Shown: positions 26,358-34,519 of the stretch, in pieces
Layout: every line of letters starts with the position of its first letter
How positions within the stretch are numbered: the stretch's first letter is position 1
Assembly: GCF_011516945.1 (NCBI RefSeq)
Contig: NZ_WOTH01000011.1
Location: 1-64,000 of the forward strand
Reading direction: 5' to 3'
DNA: 64,000 bases
DNA from: Acetobacter estunensis
Lineage (GTDB): Bacteria > Pseudomonadota > Alphaproteobacteria > Acetobacterales > Acetobacteraceae
Notes under the pieces: generated by a model
What the model was told of the DNA's origin: nothing
The model's input: only the letters and a program-made list of their open reading frames with translations
Databases searched by the model: none
Made by a program: the position numbers and the translations under genes

Positions 26358-28595
26358 TTATAGATCCATTGAGAGCGAAAACTTGAAGGTCTGAGGTTCA
26401 CCCATTGTCAGATAGCCTTGATAAGCGGATGCCCAGTAGCGTTGGTTATTGATGTTCTCGACACTGAAGCGTGCCGTCATCGGCTTTTTATCGACAAGGA
26501 AGACATAGCGGGCGCCGAGATCAAATCGGGTCCATGCGGGAAGATGCATGGAGTTGGAGACCGTAACCTGCTGTTTGCCTGTGCTGACCACACGCCCGAT
26601 AACGGTCAGTCCTTTGAGGAAAGGCACATCGTATTCGAGATTGCCGTTAATCATGTAGTTCGGCACACCGATGGCGGTTTTTCCGTTATAGGGACCGCCT
26701 CTGGTGTTGGCATCGATCAGCGAGATACCACCGTTGTAGCGAAGGCCGGGAAGAATATCCCCATTGAAGGTGAGTTCCATGCCTTTGGCGCGTTCATTGG
26801 CGATGGTATAGATTGATTGTCCGGTGGTTCCATAGGCCTCGGCTACGCCATAACGGCGCGTAAGCTGATAAAACGCAAGTCCTACGGCAAAGCGGCCGAT
26901 ATCGTATTTAGCGCCGACTTCGTATTGGGTGCTTTGGTAGGGGGCGAATGAATAGCCCGCGTTTACATAGTTTGCGCCGACAAGATCGCCTTTCTGAAGG
27001 CCTTGAATACGATTGAAATACAGTGCGAAGTTCTTGATGGGATGGATGACAAGCCCGATGACGGGAGAGAATGCGTGCTGATCGTAGCTTGCGTTCTTGT
27101 TCCCTGTTCCATAATCGTAGTTGTTGGCAAGGATGTTCTGGAATCGAAAGCCGCCTGTGAGCGCGATGCGATCTCCCCAGAACTTCATCGTGTCGGACAG
27201 GACAAAGCTGTAGAGCTTGTTGAAACCCACGCGACCCGGATTTTTTAGACTTCCTCCCGAATAGTCTTCGAGATGATTTTTAATCGCCTTTGTGTCGTAA
27301 ATATTTCCAGTGTACGTGTTTGCCCAGTTCATTGTGTAGGCCGAATCAATGTCCTGCCAAATGGCGTCCGCGCCAGCGTTGATCTCATGCTTGATCGGGC
27401 CTGTCTTATAGTTTGCCCGCACGCCAGCTTTGACGCTCTCGTTCATGAAATTATAGGCATCGGACATGGCGCCGATGGTGGCATCTCCCGTGCGGGCATT
27501 CGTAAGGGTCGGCGTTGAATAGTCTCCCATTTCATTGCCGCTTTGGGCGCCAAATGAGCCATAAGCGGTAATGTGTTTATCAAAATCATGTTCGACGTTC
27601 ATCATGCCGAACAGATATTTGAGATTGGAATATGCCCATTTCTGTGACCAGTTATGGGAGGGGCTTGGTGCGCGAGGAGCCTTGATAACGCCGTCCAGAC
27701 CGGATGTCAGAATGCCAGCGCGGCCGCCGTAAATATCCTGCTGCTGATAGGCCATATCGAGATTGATGCGCGTTTTTTCATCGTGCCAGTCGAATGCGCC
27801 ACCAAGGGCGATGTCGTCGCGCTTTTCAAAATTGATGGCATCGTAACCATCCATGCCGGCCGCATTGAAACGGAAGCCGAACTGGCGCTCATCGCCAAAG
27901 CGCCGACTGATATCAACGGCCCCGCCACCGCGTCCGGGACTTGTGTAATCACCAGTGACACGTGTCAGGTCTTTCTCGCGGGCATGTTTGAACTCAAGAT
28001 TGATGTTGCCACCCACACCGGAGCCACCCGGAGCAGCGCCGAAGAGAAAGCCGTTCGCACCGTTGAGCACCTGCACATTGTCGTAAAGCTGCGGTGAAAC
28101 AAGCTGACGCGGCGTAATGCCATACAGACCGTCAATCGAGACATCGTCGCCGTAGAGCACGTTTCCACGGATCTGGAAGACCTGCGCAAAATTGCCGTAG
28201 CCGGTGGTGGTGCGTACGGTCGGGTCGTTGTCGAGCACTTCCCCAAGCGTTTGCGCCTGCTGATTTTCGATCAGAGAGGATTTGTAGTTGCGAACGCTAA
28301 AAGGGACATCAATACCGCGCTTTTTTCCCAGAATGCCAAGGTTGCCACCACTGCTGACATACATCCGGTTTCCTCGTGCCGCCGTGACGATGATGCGTTC
28401 GACACGTGTCGCTTCCGTTTCCGCCGGAGGAGTTTTGGAAGGGCGCGTTTTAGCGGGAGTGGCAGCGGTATTCACACTGCTTTCGGCAGCATGGGCGGGG
28501 TGTATCCTCAACGACAAGAGGAGGGCTGTTGCCAGAAGAAATGTTGTGCGGTTCGACAACTTTTCTTTCAGCCCTGATGTGATGTGGCCAGTCAT
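26358..28595 (-). CDS. TonB-dependent siderophore receptor
   Basis: A 745-residue outer-membrane receptor. Signal peptide ending PAHAAES; TonB-box-like ERIIVTAAR around residue 65; plug domain with TLGEVLDNDPTVRTTTGYGNFAQVFQIRG, DDVSIDGLYGI and GGSGVGGNINLEFK; then a 22-strand-type barrel with the TonB receptor C-terminal pattern ENINNQRYWASAYQGYLTMGEPQTFKFSLSMDL. There is no N-terminal STN domain, so signalling through an anti-sigma factor is unlikely. The pattern is that of hydroxamate/ferrichrome-type receptors, but the ligand is uncertain. The ATG at 28595 follows GAGAGATG. A Fur-like palindrome lies upstream; no siderophore ABC transporter is adjacent. Confidence 0.9.
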   Translation of the reverse strand: MTGHITSGLKEKLSNRTTFLLATALLLSLRIHPAHAAESSVNTAATPAKTRPSKTPPAETEATRVERIIVTAARGNRMYVSSGGNLGILGKKRGIDVPFSVRNYKSSLIENQQAQTLGEVLDNDPTVRTTTGYGNFAQVFQIRGNVLYGDDVSIDGLYGITPRQLVSPQLYDNVQVLNGANGFLFGAAPGGSGVGGNINLEFKHAREKDLTRVTGDYTSPGRGGGAVDISRRFGDERQFGFRFNAAGMDGYDAINFEKRDDIALGGAFDWHDEKTRINLDMAYQQQDIYGGRAGILTSGLDGVIKAPRAPSPSHNWSQKWAYSNLKYLFGMMNVEHDFDKHITAYGSFGAQSGNEMGDYSTPTLTNARTGDATIGAMSDAYNFMNESVKAGVRANYKTGPIKHEINAGADAIWQDIDSAYTMNWANTYTGNIYDTKAIKNHLEDYSGGSLKNPGRVGFNKLYSFVLSDTMKFWGDRIALTGGFRFQNILANNYDYGTGNKNASYDQHAFSPVIGLVIHPIKNFALYFNRIQGLQKGDLVGANYVNAGYSFAPYQSTQYEVGAKYDIGRFAVGLAFYQLTRRYGVAEAYGTTGQSIYTIANERAKGMELTFNGDILPGLRYNGGISLIDANTRGGPYNGKTAIGVPNYMINGNLEYDVPFLKGLTVIGRVVSTGKQQVTVSNSMHLPAWTRFDLGARYVFLVDKKPMTARFSVENINNQRYWASAYQGYLTMGEPQTFKFSLSMDL

Positions 28596-28633
28596 GGTGA
28601 CATCTCTCTTCGTGTCAGACGGGCGCATATAAC

Positions 28634-28646
28634 GATTCTAAGAATC
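28634..28646 (-). promoter_or_regulatory. Candidate Fur-type operator upstream of the TonB receptor
   Basis: The palindrome GATTCT-A-AGAATC lies 39 bases upstream of the receptor start, with TTGCAATTGATTC reading into it on the minus strand. It resembles iron-regulator boxes with TTGCAA and GATT/AATC half-sites. The gene type makes iron control expected; the site assignment is inference. Confidence 0.4.
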
Positions 28647-28833
28647 AATTGCAACAATGGGGCCGGACTGCCCATGTGTCGTGATGGTGTGCCTCACTCA
28701 GAGTTGGCTTTGCAGAAAAGGCTAGTGATTATAGGGCGGAAGAACCAGCATGAACGCACGAATTCTGCATTTCTGTGCGTTATGGTTCTGAAGAATAGAA
28801 TGAGTTCTTTGCTGTTGTTGGAACATGGCAAAG

Positions 28834-28859
28834 AAAAAGCGGGCTTCAGCCCGCTTTTT
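28834..28859. terminator. Bidirectional terminator overlapping the DUF934 stop codon
   Basis: AAAAAGCGGGC, a TTCA loop and GCCCGCTTTTT form a perfect 11-bp stem with T runs on both strands. The DUF934 stop (TGA on the minus strand, 28846-28848) lies in the loop, so the hairpin begins within the coding region. It ends the cys operon. Confidence 0.85.
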
Positions 28860-29355
28860 CCGTGACGCGGTCCAGCAACCGCCGGAAGGCGAAGCCGGTA
28901 GGTTTCTCGTCCAGCACAGGGGAGGGTTGCATTGCCACATCAAACTGATCCAATGCGTGTGCCCACACGCTCAGATCGGTTCCATCGGGCACCTCCACCG
29001 TGCTCACGCCGCAGCGGATCAGCATTTCGTACTGATCGGGCAGCACATGTCCCGTAGCGCGGATGTCACCTGTGAAGTGTAGGTGCTCACGCAGGGCGCG
29101 CGCCTGACTGAAAGCGCGGCCATCACGGAAGATGGGAAAGGTTACGGCAACCAGAGCCAGTTTCGGTAGCGCTTCTTTCAGCGCCGACACCTGTGCATCT
29201 GCCGGCAGCAGCACGCCGACGCGCCCGCCCATATGCGCCAGCCCTTCTGTCAGGCGCTCCAGCGGCACGATGATATCACCTGTGTCCAGCGCCTCGCCCT
29301 CGGCCACATAACGCCAGGTGTTCTGGACTGGACGTCCATTTTCAAGCAGGGGCAT
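28846..29355 (-). CDS. DUF934 protein of sulfite reduction operon
   Basis: A 169-residue DUF934 protein, a family nearly always next to CysI/sulfite reductase genes and described as a probable accessory to sulfite reduction. Family segments are GDIIVPLERLTEG, VGVLLPADAQVSAL, LVAVTFPIFRDGRAFSQARALRE, GDIRATGHVLPDQYEMLIRCG and a terminal ALDQFDVAMQPS. No cofactor motif is evident. AAGGATGTTGTCT precedes the ATG at 29355, which overlaps the cysI end by 14 bases. Last gene of the operon. Confidence 0.88.
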   Translation of the reverse strand: MPLLENGRPVQNTWRYVAEGEALDTGDIIVPLERLTEGLAHMGGRVGVLLPADAQVSALKEALPKLALVAVTFPIFRDGRAFSQARALREHLHFTGDIRATGHVLPDQYEMLIRCGVSTVEVPDGTDLSVWAHALDQFDVAMQPSPVLDEKPTGFAFRRLLDRVTEKAG

Positions 29356-31054
29356 AGACAACATCCTTGAACGTGGCGGTGCCGAGGCGGCGATAGGTGT
29401 CGAGGAACCGCTCATCATCCTTGCGGTTGACGAGATAGAAGTCGATCAGGCGTGCCGCCGCTTCGACCGTGTCGTCCTCGCTCATGGCCGGCCCGAGGAT
29501 CTGACCGATGGAGGCGTCTTCCTCACCCGAGCCGCCAAGCGTGATCTGGAACGCTTCCTCTCCGCGCTTGTCCACGCCGAGGATGCCCAGATGCGCAACA
29601 TGGTGATGACCGCAGGCATTGATGCAGCCCGAGATGTTGATCCGCAATTCCCCGATGCGCTCCTGTAATTCCGGGTCTGCGAAACGTGAACTGATCTTCT
29701 GCGCGATGGGAATGGAGCGGGCATTGGCCAACGCGCAGTAATCAAGGCCGGGGCAGGCAACAATGTCAGTGATGAAGCTGATATTCGCCGTGCCAAGGCC
29801 AGCGGCGGAGAGGCGCGTCCACACCTCATGCAGCTTGTCCTGACGGACATGCGCCAGAACCACGTTCTGAAGATGCGTGGCGCGGATTTCGCCAAAGCTG
29901 TATTCGTCCGCCAGATCGGCCAACAGATCCATCTGATCCGCCGTCACGTCACCCGGAATACCGCCCGCAGGCTTGAGGGAGACGACGATCGATATATAGC
30001 CCGGCGCCTTGTGCGGGTTCGTGTTGGTGCGCACCCATGCGTCGAATTTGCGATCGGCAGCACGCGCTTTGGTAAGCTGTGCGGGCGCGTCGCCCTCGGA
30101 TGCGAAATCGGGTGTGCCGAAGCGGGCGCGAATGGCGGCGATCAGATCCGGATTGAGGCGATAGCGCGAGCGGTCCATGGCCGCGAACTCAGCGTCCACG
30201 CGACTGCGGAATTCTTCCGCGCCAAGCGCCTGCACAAGAATCTTGATGCGCGCCTTGTAGATGTTATCGCGGCGGCCGAATTCGTTGTACACGCGCAGGA
30301 TGGCTTCCTGATACGCGAGCAGGTCTTCTTCCGGCAGATCGTCGCGCAGCAGCACACCCACGATGGGGGTGCGACCCAGACCGCCGCCCACATACACTTC
30401 GAACACCGGGCGACCATGCGGGCCGGGCTTGGCGATCAGCCCGATGTCGTGGAAGCGCGCTGCCGTGCGGTCATGCGGGCTGCCGGTGATGGCAAACTTG
30501 AATTTGCGCGGCAGGAAGGTGAATTCGGGGTGCAGTGTGGACCATTGCCGCAGGATCTCGGCATGCACGCGCGGGTCGAGCAGTTCGTCCTGCGCGGCCC
30601 CGGCGAACTCATCGGATGTGATGTTGCGGATGCAGTTGCCGCTGGTCTGGATGGCGTGCATCTCGGCTTCTGCGAGTAATTCCAGTGCTGCGGGTGTGTC
30701 TTCCAGCGCCATCCAGTTGAACTGGATGTTCTGGCGCGTGGTGAAGTGCCCGTAACCACGGTCGTACTCGCGCGCGATGCGGGCAAGGGCGCGCATCTGT
30801 GCAGAGTCCATCGTGCCGTAAGGCACGGCGACGCGCAGCATATAGGCATGAAGCTGGAGGTAGAGGCCGTTCATCAGGCGGAGCGGCTTGAACTCGTCCT
30901 CAGTCAGCGCGCCACTGACGCGGCGCTTTACCTGATCGCGGAACTGTTCGATGCGCTCGCGCAGAAACGCGCGATCCACTTCGTCATAGCCATAGCGGCC
31001 GACGGGGAGTATGCGGGGGGCGGTTTCGTTGCGGATCATGGTCTCAACCGACAT
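29342..31054 (-). CDS. cysI: Sulfite (or nitrite) reductase hemoprotein, siroheme/4Fe-4S
   Basis: Six-electron reduction of sulfite to sulfide in assimilation. The 570-residue protein has the duplicated NIR_SIR ferredoxin-like half domains (RVAVPYGTMDSAQM near residue 75; ISIVVSLKPAGGIPGD near 350) and siroheme domains. The cluster cysteines are CPGLDYC and CINAC in INISGCINACGHHHVAH. SGNCIRNITSDEFAG is a siroheme-contact region. Linkage with cysTWA and DUF934 favours sulfite over nitrite. The start at 31054 overlaps the DUF2849 end. No flavoprotein CysJ is adjacent, so ferredoxin or another donor is implied. Confidence 0.92.
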   Translation of the reverse strand: MSVETMIRNETAPRILPVGRYGYDEVDRAFLRERIEQFRDQVKRRVSGALTEDEFKPLRLMNGLYLQLHAYMLRVAVPYGTMDSAQMRALARIAREYDRGYGHFTTRQNIQFNWMALEDTPAALELLAEAEMHAIQTSGNCIRNITSDEFAGAAQDELLDPRVHAEILRQWSTLHPEFTFLPRKFKFAITGSPHDRTAARFHDIGLIAKPGPHGRPVFEVYVGGGLGRTPIVGVLLRDDLPEEDLLAYQEAILRVYNEFGRRDNIYKARIKILVQALGAEEFRSRVDAEFAAMDRSRYRLNPDLIAAIRARFGTPDFASEGDAPAQLTKARAADRKFDAWVRTNTNPHKAPGYISIVVSLKPAGGIPGDVTADQMDLLADLADEYSFGEIRATHLQNVVLAHVRQDKLHEVWTRLSAAGLGTANISFITDIVACPGLDYCALANARSIPIAQKISSRFADPELQERIGELRINISGCINACGHHHVAHLGILGVDKRGEEAFQITLGGSGEEDASIGQILGPAMSEDDTVEAAARLIDFYLVNRKDDERFLDTYRRLGTATFKDVVYAPA

Positions 31055-31385
31055 GCTGCGCCTCCTTCTGGGGCGAGAACTCGGGGTGTACGGACGGCCC
31101 GAAGGCGCGGATGCGTTCGCGCACCGTGACGGGGACGACGCCGTGGCCCGGCTCCTCCGTCACCTGCACGCCATAGACACCCACGAGACCGAGTGACTGC
31201 GCCTGCGTCTTCAGGCTGGCCAGCAGGCCTTCGACCTCGGTGTTGGAGATCAGGGCAGCCTCGGCAATATGCTCGCGCCATGAGCCATCGGCGGCACGCC
31301 AGACCGTGATGCCGTCCAGCAATCGGTTGGCGGTGATGACGCTCTGTCCGTCGGCGTCGCGCCGGTTGCTCCTGATGTCCACCAC
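31044..31385 (-). CDS. DUF2849 protein upstream of sulfite reductase
   Basis: A 113-residue protein starting with GTG. It carries SVITANRLLDGITVWRAADG, WREHIAEAAL and VYGVQVTEE, the pattern of DUF2849, a short family found directly before cysI in many alphaproteobacteria. Biochemical function unknown; the association suggests a role with sulfite reductase. The end overlaps cysI by 11 bases. A promoter-like element lies about 50 bases upstream. Confidence 0.8.
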   Translation of the reverse strand: MVDIRSNRRDADGQSVITANRLLDGITVWRAADGSWREHIAEAALISNTEVEGLLASLKTQAQSLGLVGVYGVQVTEEPGHGVVPVTVRERIRAFGPSVHPEFSPQKEAQHVG

Positions 31386-31408
31386 TTCGAAAACACTCTC
31401 CCGCTTGT

Positions 31409-31425
31409 GTCCGCATATGGCGGAC
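31409..31425 (-). other. Short hairpin in the DUF2849-cysI leader
   Basis: GTCCGC and GCGGAC flank a five-base loop, about 25-40 bases upstream of the DUF2849 GTG. It would lie in the leader of a transcript from the promoter at 31437-31465. No T run follows, so it is not a simple terminator. Confidence 0.4.
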
Positions 31426-31436
31426 TCTCATTGCTA

Positions 31437-31465
31437 ATTTTACGTCCAAGGAGCCATGAATACAA
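31437..31465 (-). promoter_or_regulatory. Candidate sigma70 promoter for DUF2849-cysI-DUF934
   Basis: On the minus strand TTGTAT and TAAAAT are separated by exactly 17 bases, in the 129-base gap between cysA and DUF2849. It would allow sulfite reductase expression independent of the upstream permease genes. Confidence 0.5.
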
Positions 31466-31514
31466 CAGGAAAGCGATATTGAACGATCCTGATTCGTTGA
31501 ATGTGATTGTCTGC

Positions 31515-32579
31515 TCAGGCCCAGCCGTCGCAGCGCTCTTCCACCATGCGTCCATTCCTGAACAGACGCGCGGCGTCGATGTGCAGTTCCACGCTCTCGC
31601 CCACATCCCACGGTGTAGCGCTGAGGATATCCACCACGCGGTCGCCCATGTCCACGGCCAGCCGCGCAAAGCCGTAACGCAGCCCCACCTTACGGGCCGG
31701 CGCACCATTGACGGCGGAGGTGATGCGCACCTCATGCGGACGGATAAGGGCTATGATCTCCCCATCCGCAACCCCCGGCACGGAAAAACGTGCCACATGC
31801 GGGTCAGCAGGAATGAACATGCCGCCTGAGACCTGTCCCGCGAATTTCAGGGTTTCACCGAGAAACTCCATCACGAACGGCGTGGCGGGACGTGCTTCCA
31901 GCGCGTCGGGGCCTGCGTCCTGCACGATACGACCGTCTTGCATCACCACCAGTCGGTCCGAGACGTCCAGCGCCTCTTCATGATCGTGGGTGACGAGGAT
32001 GGTGGTCAGGCCAAGCTGGTCGTGCAGGGCGCGGAGCCATTCGCGCACCGAACGGCGCACGACCGGGTCTAGTGCGCCGAAGGGTTCATCCAGCAACAGA
32101 TGACGCGGGCGGGTGGCGAGCGCACGGGCCAGCGCCACGCGCTGCCGCTGGCCGCCCGAAAGCCGCTGCGGCCACACACCGCCCATGTCGGGCAGATGGA
32201 TAAGATCGAGAAGTTCCTGCACGCGACGGTCTATTTCGGCCTGCGGCGGACGTTGCGAGCGCGACATCACATCCAGTCCGAACGAGATGTTGCGCGCCAC
32301 CGTCATGTTGCGGAACAGGGCGTAGTTCTGAAACACGAAGCCGATATTGCGGTCACGCGCGGACAGGCCGGTGGCGTCACGTTCATCGATCACCACGGAG
32401 CCGGACTGGAAAGCGTCCAATCCCGCAATGGCTCGCAGAAGCGTCGTCTTGCCTGCGCCCGATGGTCCGACGAGGGCCATGAACGAGCCGTCCGGCACGT
32501 CCAGCGACACGCCATCGAGCAGCACCTTGCTGGCATTGCCGGGGGCTGTGCGCACGAGGTTTTCGATCCTCACGCTCAT
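31515..32579 (-). CDS. cysA: Sulfate/thiosulfate ABC transporter ATP-binding protein
   Basis: The 354-residue ATPase energises the CysTW sulfate permease. Walker A VGPSGAGKTTLLRAIAG around residue 38, Q-loop GFVFQNYALF, signature LSGGQRQRVALARALA, Walker B HLLLDEPFGALD and switch-His VTHDHEEAL are intact. The C-terminal ~110 residues form a TOBE-like regulatory domain (IALIRPHEVRI, LHIDAARLF). Its start overlaps the cysW stop by four bases. Confidence 0.95.
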   Translation of the reverse strand: MSVRIENLVRTAPGNASKVLLDGVSLDVPDGSFMALVGPSGAGKTTLLRAIAGLDAFQSGSVVIDERDATGLSARDRNIGFVFQNYALFRNMTVARNISFGLDVMSRSQRPPQAEIDRRVQELLDLIHLPDMGGVWPQRLSGGQRQRVALARALATRPRHLLLDEPFGALDPVVRRSVREWLRALHDQLGLTTILVTHDHEEALDVSDRLVVMQDGRIVQDAGPDALEARPATPFVMEFLGETLKFAGQVSGGMFIPADPHVARFSVPGVADGEIIALIRPHEVRITSAVNGAPARKVGLRYGFARLAVDMGDRVVDILSATPWDVGESVELHIDAARLFRNGRMVEERCDGWA

Positions 32580-33400
32580 GGCGCGGTGTCCTTTGTCTGA
32601 AGGCTGGCTCTGGCGCGGGCTTCGAGCAGCGAGCGCAGGCCCACCGTCGCCATGGCCATCAGGGCGAGAAGGGCGGCCATGCTGAAGGCGGCGACGGTCT
32701 GATAACCGTTATAGAGGGTCTCGATGTGCAGAGGCATGGTCTCGGTCATGCCCGGAATATGGCCCGAGACGACCGAGACCGCGCCGAATTCACCCATCGC
32801 GCGGGCGGTGGTGAGCAACACACCCGAGAGCAGCGCCCAGCGTGCTTCGGGCAGCGTGACGCGCCACAGGATTTGGAAAAACGACGCACCGAGCAGCATG
32901 GCGGCCTCTTCCGCATCACGTCCCTGCTGTTCCATCAGCGGTGCGATGGTGCGGGTGACGTAAGGGAAGGTGACGAACAACGTGGCCAGAAGGATGCCCG
33001 GCGCTGCGAACGCGATGTGGATGTTCATCCGGTCCAAAGCCTCTCCCCACCAGCCCTGCGTGCCGAAGAGCAGCAGCCACACGAGGCCCGCCACCACGGG
33101 CGAGACGCTTATGGGCAGTTCGATCAGCGCTACGAGGAACCCACGCAACGGGAAGCGGTATTTGGAGATCACCCACGCCGCCAGCACGCCGAAAATGGTG
33201 TTGATGAGCACCGAGAGCGCCGTCATCACCAAGGTCAGACGGATGGCCGAAAGGGCATCCGGGTCCGCCAGAGACGCAATGGGGGCGCCCGCGCCGTTGC
33301 GCAGCGCCTCGGTCATGACGAGGACGGGCGGCAGGATGAGAATGACGGCGATGATCGCCCATGTGAGCGCGGCCAGTCCCCAGCGTGACGATCCGATCAT
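32576..33400 (-). CDS. cysW: Sulfate ABC transporter permease CysW
   Basis: Inner-membrane permease of 274 residues with about six hydrophobic segments and the ABC-permease EAA loop EEAAMLLGASFFQILWRVTLPEARWALLSGVLL, plus ARAMGEFGAVSVVSG typical of CysW. The frame is open further upstream, but the ATG at 33400 overlaps the cysT stop as ATGA. Forms the channel with CysT. Confidence 0.93.
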   Translation of the reverse strand: MIGSSRWGLAALTWAIIAVILILPPVLVMTEALRNGAGAPIASLADPDALSAIRLTLVMTALSVLINTIFGVLAAWVISKYRFPLRGFLVALIELPISVSPVVAGLVWLLLFGTQGWWGEALDRMNIHIAFAAPGILLATLFVTFPYVTRTIAPLMEQQGRDAEEAAMLLGASFFQILWRVTLPEARWALLSGVLLTTARAMGEFGAVSVVSGHIPGMTETMPLHIETLYNGYQTVAAFSMAALLALMAMATVGLRSLLEARARASLQTKDTAP

Positions 33401-34257
33401 TCGTCCGCTCCCACGATCAGACCGCGGGCCACGCGGCGGCGCAGCCACGCCACGGCGGCAAGGCAGAGCGAGGAAATCACCAGCAGCACGAAAGCGATCG
33501 AGGTCGCGCCCGCATAGTCATATTCCTGCAAGCGCACCACCACGAGCAGCGGTGCAATCTCGCTGTGATAGGGCTGATTGCCTGCGATGAAGATGACCGA
33601 GCCGTATTCTCCGATCCCGCGCGCAAAAGCGAGACCAAAGCCGCTTACGGCGGCTGGCAGCAGGGTGGGAAGAATAACTCGCCAGACGGTCTGCCATGGC
33701 CGCGCACCGAGCAAGCCTGCGGCTTCTTCCAGTTCTGGCGGCAGATCGCGCAGCACGGGTTCCACACTGCGCACGATGAAGGGCAGCCCGACAAACATCA
33801 GCGCCACGACGATACCGGTCGCGGAATAGGCAATCGAAAGACCGAGTTTCGCCAGCGGTGCGCCCAGCCAGCCTTGCGGCCCATAGAGCGTGGCCAGCGT
33901 AATGCCTGTTACCGCCGTAGGGATGGCGAATGGCAGGTCGATCAGCCCGTCAGCAATGCGGCGTCCGGGCAGACGTCCGCGCACCAGCGCCCAAGCGAGG
34001 GTCAGCCCGAGCGGCACGTCGATGAGAGCGGCGAGAAGGGCTGTGGTGAAACTCACGCGCAGGGCGGCGAACATACGCCCGTCATGCAGGGCGGCCAGCA
34101 TGGCGCTTGGGCCTTCCTGCCACGGCCGGACGATGAGGGCGGTCAGGGGCAGGGCCACGATCAGCCCCACCCACAACAAGGTGCCCCCGAGCGCAAGCCG
34201 GAATCCGGGCAGGGGATCACGCGCCCGACGGGATCGCAGTGAAGCCGCGACAGTCAT
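33397..34257 (-). CDS. cysT: Sulfate ABC transporter permease CysT
   Basis: Permease of 286 residues, six predicted membrane helices, EAA loop LEEAAGLLGARPWQTVWRVILPTLLPAAVSGF followed by ARGIGEYGSVIFIAGN, the CysT hallmark. Also SFTTALLAALIDVPLGLTLAWALVRG. The frame continues to 34293 with GTG; the ATG at 34257 is chosen because it removes an unlikely polar N-terminal extension, although neither start has a strong binding site. First gene of the cys operon; unusually, no sulfate-binding protein precedes it. Confidence 0.92.
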   Translation of the reverse strand: MTVAASLRSRRARDPLPGFRLALGGTLLWVGLIVALPLTALIVRPWQEGPSAMLAALHDGRMFAALRVSFTTALLAALIDVPLGLTLAWALVRGRLPGRRIADGLIDLPFAIPTAVTGITLATLYGPQGWLGAPLAKLGLSIAYSATGIVVALMFVGLPFIVRSVEPVLRDLPPELEEAAGLLGARPWQTVWRVILPTLLPAAVSGFGLAFARGIGEYGSVIFIAGNQPYHSEIAPLLVVVRLQEYDYAGATSIAFVLLVISSLCLAAVAWLRRRVARGLIVGADE

Positions 34258-34519
34258 TGGGCGGGGCTGCTTCCATGAAGCGAGACCAACCACTTCTTTG
34301 GAAAGGATGCCGGATGGGAAGAGCCAGTCGGTGCAGGGGCCACGTGGGCTGTCCGATGAAGGCAGACGCCGTGGAGCGTGAAAAACGGAAAGCTGGCCGA
34401 CATCAACGGGTTCCCGGGTGATATATAACGTTCGTCAATCGTTTATTTTGACAAACTCACGTTAGAACCTGCGCGTTATTCCCGCAAGCCCTTCCGTGGA
34501 ACCCGATTTATCAACTATT

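Noticed and set aside
29342-31054. Assimilatory nitrite reductase as the identity of the siroheme enzyme
   Set aside because: Sequence motifs alone do not exclude it, but the linkage to sulfate permease genes, DUF2849 and DUF934 makes sulfite reductase the better call.
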